Assembly: GCF_023333595.1 (NCBI RefSeq)
Contig: NZ_JAIQZM010000012.1
Span: 115,774-179,773 of the forward strand
Direction of reading: 5' to 3'
DNA: 64,000 nucleotides
Source: Argonema galeatum A003/A1
GTDB lineage: Bacteria > Cyanobacteriota > Cyanobacteriia > Cyanobacteriales > Aerosakkonemataceae
Shown here in pieces: positions 18,585 to 28,334 of the stretch. Position numbers and translations under genes: made by a program. Position 1 is the first letter of the stretch. Each line of letters begins with the position of its first letter. The notes beneath the pieces are model-generated. The model worked only from the letters and a program-made list of their open reading frames with translations, was not told the origin of the DNA and ran no database searches.

Positions 18585-19304
18585 TCAACTTTCCGATGAG
18601 GTCGGCTGACTTTCCTCTGAGGTTACCACGGGTTCAGGAGCAGCAGCAACTTTAACCATAGCGTGACGCAGGACTCGCTCTCCCAGGTAATAACCGGGCA
18701 TCAACTCCTCAGTCACGGTTCCTTCTGGATATTCATCTGTTTGTTCTGTTCCCACAGCTTCGTGAAGGTTGGGGTCAAACTCTTTCCCCTTCGGACGCAT
18801 CGGAGATACCCCAAGGCGTTTCAGGCTGCTTACCAATAGTTTGTAAACGCTCTGATAGCTCTTGTGAATGTTTTTCTCCTGTTCGGTTTGAGTCTTAATC
18901 TGCGACTGCGCCCGTTCAAAATTATCGACCACTGCCAGTAATTCAGTAATTGTGGCGCATTTTATCTGCAGTTCCAACTCTTCCTTTTCTTTCTGCGTCC
19001 GCTTGCGGAAGTTTTCAAAGTCAGCCGCAATCCGCATATATTGGTTTGTGCGATCGTCCAGCTGAGCTTTCTGTGTTTCAACTTCCTGCTCCAGCGCCGC
19101 TATTTCAGCTTCCATTTCCTCCCGAACAGAAGTATCCGCCTCCGCTTCTACATCTGCTTGGGAATTTTCGTCAACACCGGCTTCCTCAGAAAAGAAACCG
19201 GATTCTGCCTGGAAGTCCATCTCGGCTGTATCCCTGGCGATTTCCTCAGGAGCGTCCTGAGTTAGGTTTTCAGTTTTACCTGTCTGCTTAACTTCGTCAA
19301 TCAT
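18585..19304 (-). CDS. grpE: Nucleotide exchange factor GrpE
   Basis: 239 residues. Acidic, disordered N-terminus (~1-70), long coiled coil ([49 protein letters not shown]) and the beta-wing head with the signature [51 protein letters not shown]. It releases ADP from DnaK. First gene of the leftward grpE-dnaK-dnaJ group; no CIRCE element was seen upstream. Confidence 0.95.
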   Translation of the reverse strand: MIDEVKQTGKTENLTQDAPEEIARDTAEMDFQAESGFFSEEAGVDENSQADVEAEADTSVREEMEAEIAALEQEVETQKAQLDDRTNQYMRIAADFENFRKRTQKEKEELELQIKCATITELLAVVDNFERAQSQIKTQTEQEKNIHKSYQSVYKLLVSSLKRLGVSPMRPKGKEFDPNLHEAVGTEQTDEYPEGTVTEELMPGYYLGERVLRHAMVKVAAAPEPVVTSEESQPTSSES

Positions 19305-19626
19305 CTTATATTTATCCCGGTTAAGAGACTGCTAGCGAGAGCGACCCAGTTTGTGTAATTTTTGCGCTAGCTCCCCCTTTTACTTTACTTTATCTGTGTG
19401 AGGCGCTGGATAGCCTGTACAAATATTTGTTTGCCCAATTCGGCACCGCTTTTTAACCGCTGACCGATAGTTAAGATAGCTTGCGCCATCCTCCTAAAGG
19501 GAGCGTAAGCCTATGGATTCCTTGATTCCCTAAGCTTAAATTTTACGCTAAATAGCCTTGAAAGTGATGGTCATCTCATATTTTTGCTAGATTCTCCCCG
19601 CCTGCAATTGGGCCCAAGCCAGTGCA

Positions 19627-19664
19627 GCCAGAGCGGTAACGTTCAGAAACGTTACCGCTCTGGC
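19627..19664. terminator. Perfect 17-bp inverted repeat, tetraloop
   Basis: GCCAGAGCGGTAACGTT at 19627-19643 is exactly inverted at 19648-19664 around CAGA. It stands alone in the gap upstream of grpE and before the small RHH gene. No T-run follows, so it may be a repeat element or transposon-end hairpin as well as a terminator. Confidence 0.55.
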
Positions 19665-19705
19665 TAAAATCGTAGTAGCAACTTAGTAGTTATCAGAGCG
19701 ATACA

Positions 19706-19864
19706 ATGCCACGCAAAAACGGTGTTTGGATTAACTTTCAAGCAACTGGGGAAGAGAAGCAAAGACTTCGATACTACTGCCAGCAAACCCAACGCTCTCA
19801 AAGCGACGTTCTGCGAGAATTCATCCGTTCTCTTCCACAAACCGAAATCCAGCCCAGAAAATAA
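19706..19864 (+). CDS. Small ribbon-helix-helix-like protein
   Basis: 52 residues: MPRKNGVWINFQATGEEKQRLRYYCQQTQRSQSDVLREFIRSL, then a polar tail. A beta-strand followed by two helices (QRLRYYCQQTQRSQSDVLREFIRSL) fits the RHH/CopG DNA-binding fold. Small genes of this type are, to my recollection, common next to TnpB genes of cyanobacterial IS200/IS605-type elements. Here it is followed not by tnpB but by a ~490-bp stretch with element-end hairpins, so it is probably the surviving gene of a decayed element. Confidence 0.6.
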   Translation: MPRKNGVWINFQATGEEKQRLRYYCQQTQRSQSDVLREFIRSLPQTEIQPRK

Positions 19865-19869
19865 ACCAG

Positions 19870-20350
19870 AAGATTGGCAGAGTTCACCAACAAATTAACG
19901 ACGCAATCGCTTGCGGTGTGGTGAGGGTGGATGCCAATTCTGTAAAAGCTATCATCAGAAAATTGGGTTGGAAACCCCGTGCTTCTAGCACGGCTTTGCA
20001 TTTTGTGGGGTAAGATTACAATTAAGTTAGCCACAAAGACCTTAAAGGTGGGTGAGACACCCAGTGGTGGGACATCTAGTTAAAAGACGACAGTCCGAAA
20101 TGGTCTGTTTGGTGCAATGCACTCTAGACTCAGCCCTCACGAGCAAGGACTTTAAGCGAGTGAAGCAAGCATATTAAAAGTAGCCTCAATGCCAGAAATG
20201 GCGGAGAGAGTAGCCGCGATTGGCACCGCGCATTGCATGACACTGGAATTCGAGTAACTACGATTCTGGAAGTTGTGGTACGAGCAATGTCCAACAATGG
20301 ATATCTCCTTTTAAAGAATCCTCGTCGCGTCTTCGCGAGGAGTGTCAACT
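19870..20350. mobile_element. Remnant of IS200/IS605-type (TnpB) element, no transposase
   Basis: There is no intact ORF. Two structures resemble element right ends: on the - strand a hairpin CCGTGCT-tct-AGCACGG at ~19975-19992 followed by GGTTTCCAAC, and on the + strand AAGAATCCTCGTCGCG...CGAGG followed by GTGTCAAC ending at 20349. The second is very close to the end hairpin of cyanobacterial IS200/IS605 elements as I remember it. The ~300 bp before it would be the TnpB guide-RNA region in an intact element. Confidence 0.5.
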
Positions 20351-20384
20351 AGAATACAAAGTAAAAAATTTCTCGGATTCCGCA

Positions 20385-20414
20385 GAGCGGGCGGGTTGCC
20401 CGCTCGAATTTTTG
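20385..20414 (+). terminator. Hairpin with T-run
   Basis: GAGCGGGC (20385-20392) pairs with GCCCGCTC (20398-20405), followed by GAATTTTTG. It has the form of an intrinsic terminator on the + strand, isolating pilB from the upstream remnant. Confidence 0.6.
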
Positions 20415-20549
20415 TAGAGCCTGCTGCCCAGGACGGGTACTAAACAAAAAAAGTCTGCTCACCCCCATTCAGCGCCAGATATTTTTATCTGTGCAATTTT
20501 GCCAAAGATTTTTGGGAATACTTTATAAGGAGAGCTTCACCGATCGGAT

Positions 20550-22565
20550 ATGACTAACTCCTCATCATCCCCGCGACGCAGCACCAGCCTGATTGCCCTA
20601 AATTTCTCACCCTTCGGCAACAAGCTAATTCAGTCTGGCTATATTAATCCAGACGATATGAAAAAGGCGATGATTGAAAGTCGCCAGTCAGGCAGACCGC
20701 TGACAGAAGTACTAGAGTCGATCACAGGACGACAGCTGCCAGCAGATTTACTGCGCCAGTACAAAAAACAACAGCTATTTGAACTAAAAATCCTTTTCGG
20801 CGTTGAATGCCTCGATCCGGAAATTACTCAAGTTCAGGCCAATCATCTCGGCGAACTGATTGACACCCTGATTCCCATTGATATCTGTCGTCGCTATCGT
20901 TTAGTACCCCTATCCAAGCACGAAACGACTCCGCCTAGTGTTTTGGTGGCGATGGTCAATCCCGACGACCTAGAAGCACTCGACGATCTTAACCGTATCC
21001 TGCGGCCTCAAGGTCTTGGGTTACAGCGTATGGTGATTACGCGCGAAGACTACGAGCAGCTAATCACTCAGTACTTGGACGAACAGGCTCAAAAGCTAGC
21101 CAAACGTGCTGCTGAAGACCGCGACAAAAAACTCAATCTCGACGATGGGGAATTCGAGAACGCCGATATTGATGATGCGCCTCTAGATGAGGATATGGAC
21201 TTGGATGCGGCTTTGGGGGAAGCCGAGTCAGCTCCGGTTGTCAAAACGGTCAACAAAATCTTGGCAAAAGCTTTGACCGAGGGGGTTTCGGACATCCATG
21301 TGGAACCTCAAGAAGAATTTCTGCGGATTCGGATGCGTAAAGATGGGGTTCTGCAAGAACCTTTTCCACCCCTGCCTAAAAAAGTCATCCCAGCGATTAC
21401 CTCTCGTTTCAAAATTATTGCCAATATGGACGTGGCGGAACGCCGTCAAGCTCAAGATGGTCGGATTCGCCGGGTCTTTCAGGGACGCACGGTGGACTTC
21501 CGGGTCAACTGTCTGCCTTCCCGCTATGGCGAGAAGATCGTATTGCGGATTTTGGATAACTCGTCCACCCAGCTGGGTTTGGATAAATTAATTAGCGATC
21601 CAGATGCGCTAGCAATGGTTAGAGAAATGGCTAGCCGTCCGTTCGGACTGATTTTGGTGACAGGGCCAACGGGTTCTGGTAAGTCAACCACCTTGTACTC
21701 AATTTTGGCAGAACGCAACGATCCTGGGGTGAATATCAGTACGGCTGAAGACCCTATTGAGTACGCATTGGGCGGCATTACTCAGTGTCAGGTGATTCGG
21801 GAAAAAGGTCTGGACTTTTCCAATCTGCTGCGGGCGTTCTTGCGGCAAGATCCGGATGTGATTCTGGTGGGTGAAACGCGAGATAAAGAAACGGCAAAAA
21901 CGGCGATTGAAGCGGCGTTAACGGGTCACTTGGTGTTGACCACGCTGCACACCAACGACGCTGCTGGTGCGATCGCGCGGTTAGATGAAATGGGCGTTGA
22001 ACCCTTCATGGTGTCCGGTGCCTTGCTAGGTGTCTGCGCTCAACGCTTGATGCGGCGCGTTTGTTCGGAATGCCGCATTAACTACACCCCAACCCCGGAA
22101 GAACTCGCCAAATTTGGTCTGTCCGCTGCCCGCGAACTGGAAGTCAGTTTCTACAAAGCCAATACTTTAACAGCAGACCAAAGAAAGGCCGCAATTGAAG
22201 CTGACACGATATGTCCTAAATGCAATGGGGGGGGCTACAAAGGCCGTTGCGGTGTTTATGAAGTTCTGAAGGTAACAGAACGACTGCAAAACTTAATCAG
22301 CCAAGGCGCTCCCACCGAGCGGATTAAAGAAGCAGCGGTGGAAGAAGGGATGGTGACATTGCTAGCTTATAGCTTAAACCTCGTGCGCCTGGGTGCTACC
22401 ACCTTTGAAGAAGTTGAGCGGGTAACTTTTACCGACAAGGGTCTAGAAGCAGAATTGAAAGCAAAACGCAAGAGTTCTCTGACTTGTCGCGTTTGCAGTG
22501 CCGAAGCGCAACCAGAATGGCTGGAGTGTCCCTACTGTCTGACACCCCGCTTTGTTGATGAGTAA
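20550..22565 (+). CDS. pilB: Type IV pilus extension ATPase PilB
   Basis: 671 residues, GspE/PilB family. It powers pilin polymerisation at the inner membrane and is required for motility and DNA uptake. N-terminal MshEN-type region (~20-190), linker rich in Asp/Glu (~195-225), then the secretion ATPase: Walker A GPTGSGKST at 372-380, Asp box (DPDVILVGETRDKETA), His box (TGHLVLTTLHTND) and the Cys4 zinc site (CSEC...CPKC). An extra C-terminal zinc-ribbon-like end CRVCSAEAQPEWLECPYC is a cyanobacterial trait. First gene of pilB-pilT-pilC. Confidence 0.95.
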   Translation: MTNSSSSPRRSTSLIALNFSPFGNKLIQSGYINPDDMKKAMIESRQSGRPLTEVLESITGRQLPADLLRQYKKQQLFELKILFGVECLDPEITQVQANHLGELIDTLIPIDICRRYRLVPLSKHETTPPSVLVAMVNPDDLEALDDLNRILRPQGLGLQRMVITREDYEQLITQYLDEQAQKLAKRAAEDRDKKLNLDDGEFENADIDDAPLDEDMDLDAALGEAESAPVVKTVNKILAKALTEGVSDIHVEPQEEFLRIRMRKDGVLQEPFPPLPKKVIPAITSRFKIIANMDVAERRQAQDGRIRRVFQGRTVDFRVNCLPSRYGEKIVLRILDNSSTQLGLDKLISDPDALAMVREMASRPFGLILVTGPTGSGKSTTLYSILAERNDPGVNISTAEDPIEYALGGITQCQVIREKGLDFSNLLRAFLRQDPDVILVGETRDKETAKTAIEAALTGHLVLTTLHTNDAAGAIARLDEMGVEPFMVSGALLGVCAQRLMRRVCSECRINYTPTPEELAKFGLSAARELEVSFYKANTLTADQRKAAIEADTICPKCNGGGYKGRCGVYEVLKVTERLQNLISQGAPTERIKEAAVEEGMVTLLAYSLNLVRLGATTFEEVERVTFTDKGLEAELKAKRKSSLTCRVCSAEAQPEWLECPYCLTPRFVDE

Positions 22566-22666
22566 TAGTCACGCTTGTCATTTGTGGAGAATCTGTGGCG
22601 AATGACTAATGACCGATGACCGCTAACAACTAACACACTGACAAATACGTTAAAGGAGACAGCTCG

Positions 22667-23770
22667 ATGGATATGATGATTGAAGACGTAATGGAGTCCC
22701 TGATCGAGCAAGGCGGCTCAGATATGCACATCCAAGCAGGATCGCCTATCTTTTTCCGGATCAGTGGGAAACTCACACCTCAGACCCAATTCGGCGAAGT
22801 TCTGAATTCGGACGACTGTCAGCGACTGATATTCAGTATGTTGAATAACGGTCAGCGCAAAGACTTGGAGCAAAACTGGGAGTTAGACTGTGCCTATGGA
22901 GTTAAGGGATTAGCTCGTTTCCGCGTCAACGTTTACCGCGAACGCGGTTGCTGGGCTTCTTGCTTGCGAGCGTTGTCTTCTAAAATTCCCGATGCCGATA
23001 AGCTGGGAACGCCAATGATACTGCGGGAACTGACAGAACGGCCTAGGGGAATGTTGTTAGTGACGGGTCAAACTGGTTCTGGAAAAACCACCACAATGGC
23101 GGCTCTGATCGATTTGATCAACCGGACGCGGGGCGAACACATTCTCACAGTGGAAGATCCGATCGAATATGTTTTCCCTAATATCAAAAGCCTGATTCAC
23201 CAACGGCAAAAAGGCGAAGACACCAAGAGCTTTGCCAACGCCCTCAAAGGGGCACTGCGTCAAGACCCTGACGTTATCCTGGTAGGGGAAATGCGCGACC
23301 TGGAGACGATCGGACTGGCAATTTCAGCAGCAGAAACAGGCCACATGGTTTTTGGTACGCTGCACACCAACTCAGCGTCGGCGACAATAGACCGGATGCT
23401 AGACGTATTCCCCCCGATTCAACAACCCCAAGTTCGATCGCAGCTGTCTAACTCTTTGGTAGCAGTTTGCTCTCAAAACTTGGTGCCCAAAATTGGCGGC
23501 GGTCGGGTTTGCGTTCAGGAAATTATGGTGGTGACTGCAGGTATTTCTAACCTGATCCGAGAAGGAAAAACTTCTCAAATTTACTCGGCTATCCAAACAG
23601 GCGGTAAATTGGGTATGCTGACAATGGAAATGGCACTTGCGGCGGCATATAAAGAGGGCAAGATTTCTTACGATTCAGCCATGTCAAAATCTTCTAAACC
23701 TGATGAATTGCAACGCCTGATTGGACCGGCAGCAATTGGAGGCCCGGGGCAAAAAGTAGCAGCGCACTAG
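22667..23770 (+). CDS. pilT: Type IV pilus retraction ATPase PilT
   Basis: 367 residues. N-terminal PAS-like part (SDMHIQAGSPIFFRISGKL), Walker A GQTGSGKTT from residue 134, Asp box (DPDVILVGEMRDLETIGLA), His box (TGHMVFGTLHTNSA) and the retraction motif region VTAGISNLIREGKTSQIYSAIQTG. It drives pilus depolymerisation. AGGAG lies just before the ATG. 101 bp after pilB. Confidence 0.95.
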   Translation: MDMMIEDVMESLIEQGGSDMHIQAGSPIFFRISGKLTPQTQFGEVLNSDDCQRLIFSMLNNGQRKDLEQNWELDCAYGVKGLARFRVNVYRERGCWASCLRALSSKIPDADKLGTPMILRELTERPRGMLLVTGQTGSGKTTTMAALIDLINRTRGEHILTVEDPIEYVFPNIKSLIHQRQKGEDTKSFANALKGALRQDPDVILVGEMRDLETIGLAISAAETGHMVFGTLHTNSASATIDRMLDVFPPIQQPQVRSQLSNSLVAVCSQNLVPKIGGGRVCVQEIMVVTAGISNLIREGKTSQIYSAIQTGGKLGMLTMEMALAAAYKEGKISYDSAMSKSSKPDELQRLIGPAAIGGPGQKVAAH

Positions 23771-23867
23771 GCAACACAATGCAGGCAGTAAAAAAAAATG
23801 CCTGCATTCTTTCTAGCCTAATTACTATAAAACCTCCTCTACGACAATCGTTCTTGCCTGCACTCTT

Positions 23868-23992
23868 AGGACTTACGCTTTTCTCCCCCCTAGCCCCCCA
23901 AATCTGGGGGGAATGAGGAGGGAGGCCCCCAGATTTGGGGGCAAGGGGCAAGGGGCAAAGGGGGGCAAAACTTGGTTAGTTAGTAAGTCCTG
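23868..23992. repeat. MITE-like element, TIR AGGACTTAC
   Basis: AGGACTTAC (~23869-23877) and its inverse GTAAGTCCT (~23983-23991) enclose two hairpins made from CCCCCAAATCTGGGGG-type sequence in opposite orders. Element B at 47154-47255 has related ends (TAGGACTTACGCA). It lies between pilT and pilC. Confidence 0.65.
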
Positions 23993-24018
23993 ACTCTATC
24001 ACTCAGTTACAACGACTA

Positions 24019-24137
24019 ATACCAACCAGCACGGTTATAAATCGTAATTCTTAGGATTTATGGTTAGTGGTTCATATCAATGAACCACTAACCACAAACA
24101 ACAAACAAAATTACGCAACACGGCTGCAACTTGGTAT
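24019..24137. repeat. MITE-like element with 15-bp hairpin
   Basis: ATACCAACCAGCACGG near 24019 and its imperfect inverse ending TTGGTAT at 24137 enclose a perfect 15-bp hairpin, TGGTTAGTGGTTCAT (24061-24075) with inverse at 24080-24094. The end is ~30 bp before the pilC start, so it forms most of the pilC leader. Confidence 0.55.
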
Positions 24138-24169
24138 AAAAAAACAGCTTTTAATCTTTGGTATGAATT

Positions 24170-25399
24170 ATGCCTACTTACGTTGCCACAGTTCGGGATT
24201 CTAAAAAAACTGAGAAGGTCGAAGCAAACTCCTTGGCTGAAGCTAGGGAGAAGCTGATGAAGAAAGGTCTTGCATTTCAAGACCTTAAGGAATCTAAAGG
24301 CTTTGAAATGCCTGATTTTGCGAGTATGTTTGCCAAGATCACGGTCAAGGAAATGGCGATGTTTTCCCGCCAATTCGCGGCCATGTTTAATGCAGGCGTA
24401 CCGATGGTCAGATGCCTCGGCGTGTTGAGCGATCAATGCACCAATCCCAAGCTCAAAAAAGCTTTGATGAAAATTAGTGCTGATGTGAATGAGGGCGTCA
24501 GCCTCGCAGAAGCGATGCGTAAACATCCGAACTGCTTTGACAATCTCTATACCTCAATGGTGGACTCTGGAGAAATTGGTGGTGTTCTTGATGAAGTACT
24601 CAACCGGGTTGCGAAAATTCTAGAAGATTCGGCTCGACTTCAAAACCAGATCAAGTCAGCATCGGCTTACCCGAAAATGGTGGGTGGTTTAGCCGTCGTG
24701 ATCTTTATCGCGATGACAACTTTTCTCTTACCAATCTTTGCCAAGATATTCGTGGATCTTGGCCTGGAATTGCCTCTACTTACCCAATTCATGCTGGGCA
24801 TCAGTAAATTTTTGCGCGGACCGACCCTGCCGGAGGGAGAAAGAAATTTCAACATATTTTTTGGTATCGCTGGCATAATTGGCGCTATCTTTGCCTATAA
24901 GCAGTACTACAAAACTCCGGCTGGTTGCCTGCAAATAGATAGCATGATGTTGAAGTTGCCGATCGTCGGAGAGCTGATTAGAACAACGGCGGTGGCTCGC
25001 TTTTGCCGTATTTTTGGGATGTTGACCCGCTCTGGGGTGCCGATGCTCACATCGATGGAAATTGTGAGAGATACCGCTGGTAATGTGGTCATTGGTAATG
25101 CTATTGAGGCAGCTCGAACAGAAGTGCAAGAGGGCGGTATGATCAGTATTGCTTTGCAAAAAGCGAATGTTTTCCCCACCTTGGCTATTCAAATGATGAG
25201 CATTGGTGAAGAAACGGGAGAACTTGACAAAATGCTGCTGAAACTGGCGGATTTTTATGAAGATGAAGTAGAACAAGCGGTGAAAGGTCTTACCAGTATG
25301 CTGGAACCGCTAATGATGGTCGGTATCGCCGGAATGGTAGGGATGATTTTGCTCTCGATGTATCTCCCCATGTTCAAAGTGATGGACGGTATCGGCTAA
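24170..25399 (+). CDS. pilC: Type IV pilus inner-membrane platform protein PilC
   Basis: 409 residues, GspF/PilC family. Two homologous cytoplasmic helical domains (FSRQFAAMFNAGVPMVRCLGVL and FCRIFGMLTRSGVPMLTSMEIV) and membrane helices at ~165-190 (GGLAVVIFIAMTTFLLPIFA), ~215-240 and the C-terminus (MMVGIAGMVGMILLSMYLPMF). It couples the PilB/PilT motors to the growing pilus. 399 bp of MITE-rich DNA separate it from pilT. Confidence 0.95.
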   Translation: MPTYVATVRDSKKTEKVEANSLAEAREKLMKKGLAFQDLKESKGFEMPDFASMFAKITVKEMAMFSRQFAAMFNAGVPMVRCLGVLSDQCTNPKLKKALMKISADVNEGVSLAEAMRKHPNCFDNLYTSMVDSGEIGGVLDEVLNRVAKILEDSARLQNQIKSASAYPKMVGGLAVVIFIAMTTFLLPIFAKIFVDLGLELPLLTQFMLGISKFLRGPTLPEGERNFNIFFGIAGIIGAIFAYKQYYKTPAGCLQIDSMMLKLPIVGELIRTTAVARFCRIFGMLTRSGVPMLTSMEIVRDTAGNVVIGNAIEAARTEVQEGGMISIALQKANVFPTLAIQMMSIGEETGELDKMLLKLADFYEDEVEQAVKGLTSMLEPLMMVGIAGMVGMILLSMYLPMFKVMDGIG

Positions 25400-25544
25400 G
25401 AATGAAAAATTTTTGGTTCTCTAACACTTAAGGAGATAAATTTAGTTAATCTCTCTGTGGGTTGAGTTTAAAAAAGTGAAACCTTTTTTTCTTTTGACTT
25501 TTGAATGAGTGACTTTTGACTTTCCTAGCCCCTTCTTCAGGATA

Positions 25545-26135
25545 ATGTCTGTTAAACCATCTCACTACGAAGCACTACTAGCAGAGTACAGCAACCAGAT
25601 GGGAGCGATCGCGCTTCTGAAGCAGCACCGTCCCTATCTAGAGCTGATCCCCAGTCTGCGACGACCGGATCAAAGCGTTATTACCATTCCTTTGCCAATT
25701 GTGCTACTTAACCAGACAGTATCATCGGCAAAGAATAGTGGTGTTATTACTGCTACCAAAGAGGCTGTTTGTTTGCCCTGTGATGTAGCCATTTTAATGT
25801 GCGACCCCGAATGGAAAATTAAAACAGGGGTGGAAATTATGGTGTTCATCCATCGCCCGCAGGAAGATTTTTCCGATTTGCTCAGTCGCTGGCGACAAAC
25901 GCAGGTGTACCTTCACAAAAGCTATGAGTGGGTGATGCCCCCCCGCTACAAGCACGTGCTGAACGAGGAGGCGGAAAACATCCATCCCCTGTTTGTTGTT
26001 TTTGCCCAGACGCCGGAAAGGATTAAACGGGGATTAGCTGGAGCATATCTACCTTTTGTAGTTCAAACTCTAGACTCCGTTATCGACGAGGAAGAAATCC
26101 CATCCACCTTGTCTACCGAAAGTCCACCAGCGTAG
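25545..26135 (+). CDS. Conserved-looking hypothetical protein
   Basis: 196 residues from ATG 25545 (AGGATA just ahead). A longer frame starts at 25509 but adds a sequence unlike a protein N-terminus. Soluble, mixed alpha/beta, with no signal or membrane helix. Notable segments: HYEALLAEYSNQMGAIALLKQHRPYLELIPSL, CLPCDVAILMCDPEWKIKTGVEIMVFIHRP and YEWVMPPRYKHVLNEEAENIHPLF. I do not recognise the family. It follows pilC in the same direction by ~145 bp, so a pilus link is possible but unproved. Confidence 0.7.
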   Translation: MSVKPSHYEALLAEYSNQMGAIALLKQHRPYLELIPSLRRPDQSVITIPLPIVLLNQTVSSAKNSGVITATKEAVCLPCDVAILMCDPEWKIKTGVEIMVFIHRPQEDFSDLLSRWRQTQVYLHKSYEWVMPPRYKHVLNEEAENIHPLFVVFAQTPERIKRGLAGAYLPFVVQTLDSVIDEEEIPSTLSTESPPA

Positions 26136-26201
26136 CAAAAGTCAAAAGTCAAAAGAAAGAATTGAAAAATCTACTCTTTTTTTTGACTTTTGGGATCGAA
26201 G

Positions 26202-26220
26202 TCCCCCTTAAAAAGGGGGA
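26202..26220. repeat. CCCCCTT hairpin repeat
   Basis: TCCCCCTT-AAA-AAGGGGGA followed by TTTAGGGGGATCT. It belongs to the same palindrome family as copies inside the TPR-CHAT gene (~41395-41465 and ~41705-41785). It is preceded at ~26137-26157 by three copies of the heptamer AAAAGTC. Confidence 0.75.
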
Positions 26221-26280
26221 TTTAGGGGGATCTCCTTGTGGCGGTCAAGCATACGCACAGTATGGATAAGGAAAACATCA

Positions 26281-26922
26281 ATGCTCCAAGCCATACCCAA
26301 AACAGTCACGTTTGATGAGTTCGTGGCCTGGTATCCAGAGAACTCTGTCCCCAGTTACGAACTACACAACGGAGTAATTGTGGAAATGTCTTTAGGAACT
26401 GGCGACCATTCCGACATTACAGGTTTCATCTCCGGTGAAATCAATTTTGAAATCAGACGACTGCAATTGCCTTACTCCATCCCCGGTGATTGCCTACTTA
26501 AACCCGCTCGTAACGAATCAGGTTATAAGCCAGATGTAATTGTCCTAGACCGAACCGCGCTCTTAAACGAATCGCGTTGGAAGAAAGAATCTATCATCAC
26601 GATGGGGGCATCGGTGCGATTGGCTGTAGAGGTCGTCAGCACGAACTGGCGGGATGATTATTTTTTGAAAGCTTCCGACTATGAGGAAATGGGCATCTCC
26701 GAATACTGGATTGTGGACTACCTCGGTTTGGGTGGCCGCAAGTTTATCGGCAATCCCAAACAACCCACCCTCTCAGTTTATCAACTGGTAGACGAAGAGT
26801 ATCAGGTCAAACAGTTTAGGGAAAGCGAGAGGGTTGAGTCGCTGGCTTTTCCAGAGTTGAACTTGACAGTCGAACAGATTTTTCGAGCCGGGGGGATCGA
26901 GGGGTTTGAAAACACGCACTAG
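26281..26922 (+). CDS. Uma2 family (DUF820) putative endonuclease
   Basis: 213 residues from ATG 26281 (MLQAIPKTVTFDEFVAWYPEN). A PD-(D/E)XK-like fold: YELHNGVIVEMS, then YKPDVIVLDRTAL, then LAVEVVSTNWRDDY and DYEEMGISEYWIVDYL. These supply the acidic and Lys-like positions of the family. Uma2 genes are highly amplified in cyanobacteria and their targets are unknown. One of three intact family members here (also 43746 and 58467). Confidence 0.88.
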   Translation: MLQAIPKTVTFDEFVAWYPENSVPSYELHNGVIVEMSLGTGDHSDITGFISGEINFEIRRLQLPYSIPGDCLLKPARNESGYKPDVIVLDRTALLNESRWKKESIITMGASVRLAVEVVSTNWRDDYFLKASDYEEMGISEYWIVDYLGLGGRKFIGNPKQPTLSVYQLVDEEYQVKQFRESERVESLAFPELNLTVEQIFRAGGIEGFENTH

Positions 26923-26977
26923 GGAACTTCCCGCTCGACCCCTCTTCCCCTAGTCCCTAGCCCCGACGCTCTAGTCT

Positions 26978-27979
26978 CTATTTCACGAACTGGGGCATAA
27001 TTTCTGCGGCTGTAAACAAACCGTAAATGCCGCGTCGATGCAAAGCTATGCCTGCTTTGAGATAACCAAATGCTGGGCCGCATACATTTGCTGCCATGCT
27101 GGTTTCGTCTCCCAGGGTGAAGGTATGGGTTGAAATTTTGCCTTCAAAGGTGCGACCTGTGACCTGGACGTTAGTGCTGAGGGGCTTTTTGGGATTGCGG
27201 GTATCGACTACGCCGCCTACTTGTACGCAGCTGCTAGAGCAAATTCCCGCCAGTTCTAAGATCAGATCGTCGGCGTGTTCCATATTTTCCAGTGTCAGTA
27301 TACCATTTGTGCGATCGAGCAGTGCTTCCACTTCCTTATCTGTCATCGATCTTGCTCTTTCGACGCTATAACCGGGTAGATGGGCAATATCCTCGCGGAT
27401 GGTAGAGCGGTAAGCCTCCCAGTTGGCAATTCCGACACCAAAAGTAATTTTGACGCTGTGAATTTCTGCGTAACTCTGGGCTGCTAGGGCAGCTGCTGCC
27501 GTTAACAGTCCCGGCGTGGCTCCACAACCTGTCATGTAAGTAATTCCAGCAGCTGCAAGCGCCTGTTTTAATCCGAGAAGCTGCTCGACGGCACTGGTGC
27601 GTTTTATGGCATCGACCAATACTCCTTGCCAACCAGATTCAATAAACTGACTCACTACAGAAGTGATAAAAGTATTTGGCAGGTTGGGCAAGGCTAAGAA
27701 ATAGCCATCTACAGATGCTTGTTTGATTAAATCGTGAATACTGCGATCGCTTAAAGTACCTCCTGGTTCTACATATCCCAGAGAACCATGAGATTGGTAA
27801 GCTGCAATACAGACATTGGGATTTAACCCCTCACTGACATAAGCATAGCCTTCTCGATCTGCTGCCGCCACCCAGATCATTTCTCCTTTGGGCGCGAGTA
27901 CTCTGCTGGCCGCTTGTCCCAAACCGCCAAAACCCAGCACTCCCACGCGAATCGGACTTCTGACTTGCTCTGCACTCAT
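26978..27979 (-). CDS. Saccharopine-dehydrogenase-like NAD(P)-binding oxidoreductase
   Basis: 333 residues. N-terminal Rossmann fold with [16 protein letters not shown], a central part with [27 protein letters not shown], and a catalytic-type C-terminal domain ([59 protein letters not shown]). In cyanobacteria such proteins are annotated saccharopine dehydrogenase-like; the substrate is unknown. A leader with a hairpin (28015-28061) precedes the start on this strand. Confidence 0.78.
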   Translation of the reverse strand: MSAEQVRSPIRVGVLGFGGLGQAASRVLAPKGEMIWVAAADREGYAYVSEGLNPNVCIAAYQSHGSLGYVEPGGTLSDRSIHDLIKQASVDGYFLALPNLPNTFITSVVSQFIESGWQGVLVDAIKRTSAVEQLLGLKQALAAAGITYMTGCGATPGLLTAAAALAAQSYAEIHSVKITFGVGIANWEAYRSTIREDIAHLPGYSVERARSMTDKEVEALLDRTNGILTLENMEHADDLILELAGICSSSCVQVGGVVDTRNPKKPLSTNVQVTGRTFEGKISTHTFTLGDETSMAANVCGPAFGYLKAGIALHRRGIYGLFTAAEIMPQFVK

Positions 27980-28334
27980 AGCGCCTGACCTTAATTAAGA
28001 CAATCTTTAATTATCCAGGGTTATTTCCGCCCTGAAACACCGAACTGAGGCGAAACCCTGGTAATCCACGACAAACACCAGCTTGCGACCACCGGATTTT
28101 ATCCCCCCAGGTATCTTGACGGCTGTGGCAAGTTAAGGGAAACTGACAAATAATTGAGGACTTAATCGCTTAATTAATAAGTTGTGTTAAGTTTTGATTC
28201 ATTTTAGCGCCAATGGGTAAAGTGAATTAAAGAGAAGCTAGTTAGGATCTTGATGCAGAATCGCCTTCTTGCGAAGGCTAGAGCCTGCTACGAGATCGCC
28301 CAGGTCAAAAAGTCTTTCGGGTTCAGTTAAGAGC
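27980..28334. other. Divergent intergenic region with hairpin
   Basis: 355 bp between the oxidoreductase and DUF2997 genes. An inverted repeat CCAGGGTT (28015-28022) / AACCCTGG (28054-28061), with inner pairing TTTCCGCC/GGCGAAA, would form a stable hairpin ~40 bp upstream of the oxidoreductase start. I do not recognise a known riboswitch. The rest shows nothing definite. Confidence 0.4.

Noticed and set aside
19304..19626. CIRCE operator upstream of grpE
   Set aside because: No TTAGCACTC-N9-GAGTGCTAA-like sequence was found by eye.
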